Made by a program: the position numbers and the translations under genes
From: Sporichthyaceae bacterium
GTDB taxonomy: Bacteria > Actinomycetota > Actinomycetes > JACCYY01
Direction: 5' to 3'
DNA length: 8,982 nucleotides
Assembly: GCA_013696235.1 (NCBI GenBank)
Contig: JACCYY010000161.1
Span: 1 to 8,982, forward strand
In this document: positions 6,583-8,982 of the stretch, in pieces
Numbering within the stretch: position 1 is the first letter of the stretch
Layout of the letters: each line of letters begins with the position of its first letter
Notes under the pieces: model-generated
Told to the model about the DNA's origin: nothing
Database searches by the model: none
What the model saw: only the letters and a program-made list of their open reading frames with translations

Positions 6583-6611
6583 CTTGACGGTCGTCGCGGA
6601 CACAACATACT
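6583..6611 (+). promoter_or_regulatory. Monooxygenase/reductase promoter with shared motif, copy C
   Basis: CTTGACGGTCGTC (6583-6595) carries the -35 TTGACG (6584-6589). After 16 bp the -10 is CATACT (6606-6611), the same spacing and almost the same -10 as in front of the ligase gene. The dyad is imperfect here (TGAC-N4-GTCG). Transcription would start near 6618, upstream of the GTG at 6650. Confidence 0.6.
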
Positions 6612-6632
6612 GTGACGAGCAGGTGCTCACAA
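6604..6632 (-). promoter_or_regulatory. Putative SDR2 promoter, overlapping the divergent monooxygenase promoter
   Basis: On the minus strand, TTGTGA (6632-6627) and TATGTT (6609-6604) are separated by 17 bp, each with four consensus matches. The -10 overlaps the plus-strand -10 CATACT, so the two promoters face away from each other and share DNA. Transcription would start near 6597, leaving a leader of about 33 nt that contains the AAGGAG of SDR2. Confidence 0.4.
6617..6628. repeat. Inverted repeat GAGCA-GG-TGCTC, possible second operator
   Basis: A perfect 5-bp dyad with a 2-bp centre lies at the expected transcription start of the monooxygenase gene and in the spacer of the SDR2 promoter. 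Its place fits an operator or a small leader hairpin. It is short and occurs once among the promoters seen here, so the evidence is positional only. Confidence 0.3.
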
Positions 6633-6649
6633 CGGAGGCGGCGGGTCCA

Positions 6650-8982
6650 GTGCGTATCGCGGTGATCGGTGGCGGCCCCGGCGGCCTCTACCTCGCCGCG
6701 CTCGCCAAGCAGCTGGGACCCCACCACGAGATCACGGTGTGGGAGCGCAACGCCGCGGACGACACGTTCGGCTTCGGCGTCGTGTTCTCGGACGAGACGC
6801 TCGGCGGGATCGAGCACGCCGACCCGGCGATCCATCAGCAGATGGAGCGCGACTTCGCCCGGTGGGACGACGTCGACGTCCACTACCGCGGCGAGATGAT
6901 CACCAGCGGCGGTCACGGCTTCGCCGCGCTCCCGCGCAAGCGGCTCCTTCAGATCCTGCAGGAGCGCTGCCGCGAGCTGGGTGTGGTGATCCACTTTCGC
7001 ACCGATGCGCCCGACGTCGAGCTGCTGGCCGTCTCGTACGACCTGGTGGTCGCGAGCGACGGTGTGAACTCAGCCGTCCGCGCGCGCTACGCCGATGTGT
7101 TCCGGCCGACCCTCGACGTGCGCGCCTGCCGCTTCATGTGGCTCGGCACCACCAAGGTCTTCGATGCCTTCAAGTTCGACGTGATCGACACCCCGTACGG
7201 GGTCATGCAGCTGCACGGCTACCCGTACGACGCCACCGGCAGCACGTTCATCGTGGAGATGCACGACTCGGTGTGGCGGGCGGCCGGGTTCGACGCGTTC
7301 GCCGACCGGGCGTTCCGGCCCGGGGAGTCCGACGAGAAGTCGATCGAGCGCGTACGTGAGCTGTTCGCGCACGCCCTCGACGACCACGACGTGCTGGCGA
7401 ACAACTCGCGCTGGATCAGCTTCACCACTGTCAGCAACGCGACCTGGCGGCACCGCAACGTCGTCCTGCTCGGCGACGCCGCGCACACCGCCCACTTCTC
7501 GATCGGGTCGGGCACCAAGCTGGCGATGGAGGACGCGCTCGCGCTCGCCGCCTGCCTGCACGAGCACGGTGCCGAGGGCGCCGGACTCGACGGCGCGCTG
7601 GCCGCGTACGAGATCGAGCGCCGGCCCGTGGTTCTGTCCACCCAGCGCGCGGCGCAGGCCAGCCTCGAGTGGTTCGAGCACCTGGGGCAGTACACCCACC
7701 AGGAACCGATGCAGTTCGCGTTCAACATCATGACTCGCAGCCGGCGGGTCACGTACGACAACCTCCGCGTCCGCGACCCGGAGTTCGTCGACCGGGTCGA
7801 CGCCTGGTTCGCCGACCACGAACAGCGCCGTGGCGTGGCACCCGGCGACGTCCGACCTCCGATGTTCCAGCCGTTCCGGCTGGGCGAGCTCGAGCTGGTC
7901 AACCGGGTCGTGGTCTCGGCCATGGACATGTACCGCGCGGCGGACGGCGTGCCGAACGACTTCCACCTGATCCACCTGGGCGGCAAGGCGCTCGGTGGGG
8001 CCGGCCTCGTGATGACCGAGATGGTCTGCACCTCGCCGTCGGGCCGGATCACGCCTGGGTGCACCGGTCTCTGGACCGATGAGCAGGCCGGTGCGTGGCG
8101 GCGGATCACTGATCTGGTGCATGGCGAGTCCGTGGCCAAGATCGGCATCCAGCTCGGGCACTCCGGCCGGAAGGGCTCGACCCGGCTCATGTGGGAGGGC
8201 ATCGACGAGCCGCTCGGCAGCGAGAACTGGGAGCTCGTCGCGCCATCGCCACTGGCCTACCGGCCGGGAGTGAACCAGGTCCCCCGCGAGCTCACCCAGG
8301 ACGACCTGGTGTCGATCAAGGACGAGTTCGTCCGGGCTACCGAGCGCGCGGCGGACGCCGGCTTCGACCTGCTCGAGCTGCACTGCGCGCACGGCTACCT
8401 GCTGTCGTCGTTCATCTCTCCGCTCACGAACCAGCGAACCGACGCGTACGGCGGCTCGCTCGAGAACCGGTTGCGCTACCCGCTCGAGGTGTTCGCCGCG
8501 ATGCGCGCCGTGTGGCCGGCGGCGAGGCCGATGACCGTACGGATCTCGGCGACGGACTGGGCGGTGGGGGGCGTGGACGCGTCCGAGTCCGTGGAGATCG
8601 CGCGGGCGTTCCAGGAAGGGGGTGCCGCTGCGATCGACGTCTCGACCGGGCAGGTGACCCCGGCCGAGCGGCCCGACTTCGGCCGGTCGTACCAGACGCC
8701 CTTCGCCGACGCGATCCGCAACCAGGTCGGCATCGCGACGATCGCGGTCGGCGTGATCTCCTCCTACGACGACGTGAACTCGATCATCCTCGCCGGTCGG
8801 GCCGATCTGTGCGCGCTCGGACGGGTCCACCTCTACAACCCGAGCTGGACGCTGCACGCCGCGCTCGACCAGGGCTACGACGGGCCGGGCGCGGTCTGGC
8901 CCGTGCCGTGGCTGCCCGGGCGCCGCAGACCGCAGACCGGTCGTTCGGACGGCCCGAAGCCACGGCTCGAGCTCCTCCGCGC
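6650..8982 (+). CDS. Bifunctional aryl-CoA monooxygenase/reductase fusion, probable 2-aminobenzoyl-CoA monooxygenase/reductase; 3' end cut by window
   Basis: 777 residues are visible and the frame is open to the right edge; relatives run to about 770-800, so little is missing. Residues 1 to about 395 form a group A flavin monooxygenase: GGGPGG (7-12) binds FAD, DLVVASDG is at 131-138 and GDAAH (275-279) begins the second FAD motif, followed by SIGSGTKLAMEDA. From about 403 an Old Yellow Enzyme domain begins (MFQPFRLGELELVNRVV). It has QLGHSGRKG (501-509), HCAHGYLLSSF (578-588, histidines 578 and 581) and YGGSLENR. In Azoarcus evansii this fusion uses O2 and NAD(P)H to hydroxylate 2-aminobenzoyl-CoA at C5 and then reduce the ring (EC 1.14.13.40). 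GGAGG (6634-6638) is 11 nt before the GTG start. No iron-sulfur cysteine motif is seen. The main alternative is a salicylyl-CoA 5-hydroxylase/oxidoreductase annotation; the fused reductase and the neighbours favour the 2-aminobenzoate role. Confidence 0.9.
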   Translation, partial: MRIAVIGGGPGGLYLAALAKQLGPHHEITVWERNAADDTFGFGVVFSDETLGGIEHADPAIHQQMERDFARWDDVDVHYRGEMITSGGHGFAALPRKRLLQILQERCRELGVVIHFRTDAPDVELLAVSYDLVVASDGVNSAVRARYADVFRPTLDVRACRFMWLGTTKVFDAFKFDVIDTPYGVMQLHGYPYDATGSTFIVEMHDSVWRAAGFDAFADRAFRPGESDEKSIERVRELFAHALDDHDVLANNSRWISFTTVSNATWRHRNVVLLGDAAHTAHFSIGSGTKLAMEDALALAACLHEHGAEGAGLDGALAAYEIERRPVVLSTQRAAQASLEWFEHLGQYTHQEPMQFAFNIMTRSRRVTYDNLRVRDPEFVDRVDAWFADHEQRRGVAPGDVRPPMFQPFRLGELELVNRVVVSAMDMYRAADGVPNDFHLIHLGGKALGGAGLVMTEMVCTSPSGRITPGCTGLWTDEQAGAWRRITDLVHGESVAKIGIQLGHSGRKGSTRLMWEGIDEPLGSENWELVAPSPLAYRPGVNQVPRELTQDDLVSIKDEFVRATERAADAGFDLLELHCAHGYLLSSFISPLTNQRTDAYGGSLENRLRYPLEVFAAMRAVWPAARPMTVRISATDWAVGGVDASESVEIARAFQEGGAAAIDVSTGQVTPAERPDFGRSYQTPFADAIRNQVGIATIAVGVISSYDDVNSIILAGRADLCALGRVHLYNPSWTLHAALDQGYDGPGAVWPVPWLPGRRRPQTGRSDGPKPRLELLR

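Noticed and set aside
5781..6608. Longer SDR2 starting at ATG 6608
   Set aside because: The extra 15 residues are not SDR-like, the start lies inside the divergent promoter, and AAGGAG is correctly placed for the GTG at 6563.
7070..8857. Long minus-strand open frame of 595 codons opposite the monooxygenase-OYE fusion
   Set aside because: The sense strand encodes a continuous two-domain flavoenzyme. The antisense product is Val-, Arg- and Asp-rich with no recognisable domain.
6650..8982. 2,4-dienoyl-CoA reductase with iron-sulfur cluster
   Set aside because: The OYE half shares its fold, but no cysteine cluster motif is visible and the N-terminal half is a monooxygenase, not the C-terminal FAD/NAD domain of that reductase.
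1..8982. Mobile element, CRISPR array, tRNA or riboswitch
   Set aside because: I saw no transposase text, no repeat-spacer pattern, no cloverleaf and no long structured leader. The gaps are 121 bp or shorter and are accounted for by promoters or a hairpin.

Overview
The window is very GC-rich, with third codon positions almost all G or C, frequent GTG starts and several starts without a Shine-Dalgarno sequence. This fits a high-GC actinobacterium (Actinomycetota); I cannot name the genus. I saw no tRNA, rRNA, CRISPR array or insertion sequence. Genes fill nearly everything, and the longest gap is about 120 bp.

Layout, left to right. On the minus strand, an acetyl-CoA acetyltransferase/3-oxoadipyl-CoA-type thiolase (1905-721) is followed, through a GTGA overlap, by a BadI/MenB-type hydrolase (724 to beyond the left edge). 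Divergent from these, on the plus strand, a short-chain dehydrogenase (SDR1, 1951-2718) is coupled by an ATGA overlap to a Rid/YjgF-family protein (2715-3110). A convergent PaaX-family repressor follows (4041-3154, minus). Then comes a plus-strand aryl-CoA ligase of the benzoate/2-aminobenzoate type (4163-5794), a convergent SDR (SDR2, 6563-5781, minus) overlapping it by 14 bp, and divergent from that a large plus-strand fusion of a flavin monooxygenase with an Old Yellow Enzyme domain (6650 to beyond the right edge, 777 residues visible).

The set reads as one catabolic cluster for an aromatic acid handled as its CoA thioester. The best match I know is the aerobic 'hybrid' 2-aminobenzoate (anthranilate) route of Azoarcus evansii. 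There the acid is activated by 2-aminobenzoate-CoA ligase, and the two-domain 2-aminobenzoyl-CoA monooxygenase/reductase then hydroxylates and dearomatises the ring to 2-amino-5-oxocyclohex-1-enecarboxyl-CoA. The rest is inference. The Rid protein could deaminate the cyclic enamine to a 2-oxo thioester. The SDRs could reduce or oxidise ring or chain oxygen functions. The BadI-like enzyme could open the beta-keto ring to a 4-oxo- or 4-hydroxypimelyl-CoA, and the thiolase could finish chain degradation to acetyl-CoA.

Regulation looks shared. A near-identical 13-bp motif (CTTGACNGTCGTC) lies in three of the cluster's promoter regions (1916-1928, 4097-4109, 6583-6595). In at least two of them it contains the -35 hexamer, 16 bp from a matching -10. 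A PaaX-type repressor encoded in the middle, sensing an aryl-CoA intermediate, is the natural candidate regulator. Two points stand out: the Rid protein has methionine where RidA has its carboxylate-binding arginine, and a BadI-like ring hydrolase sits in what looks like an oxygen-dependent pathway.
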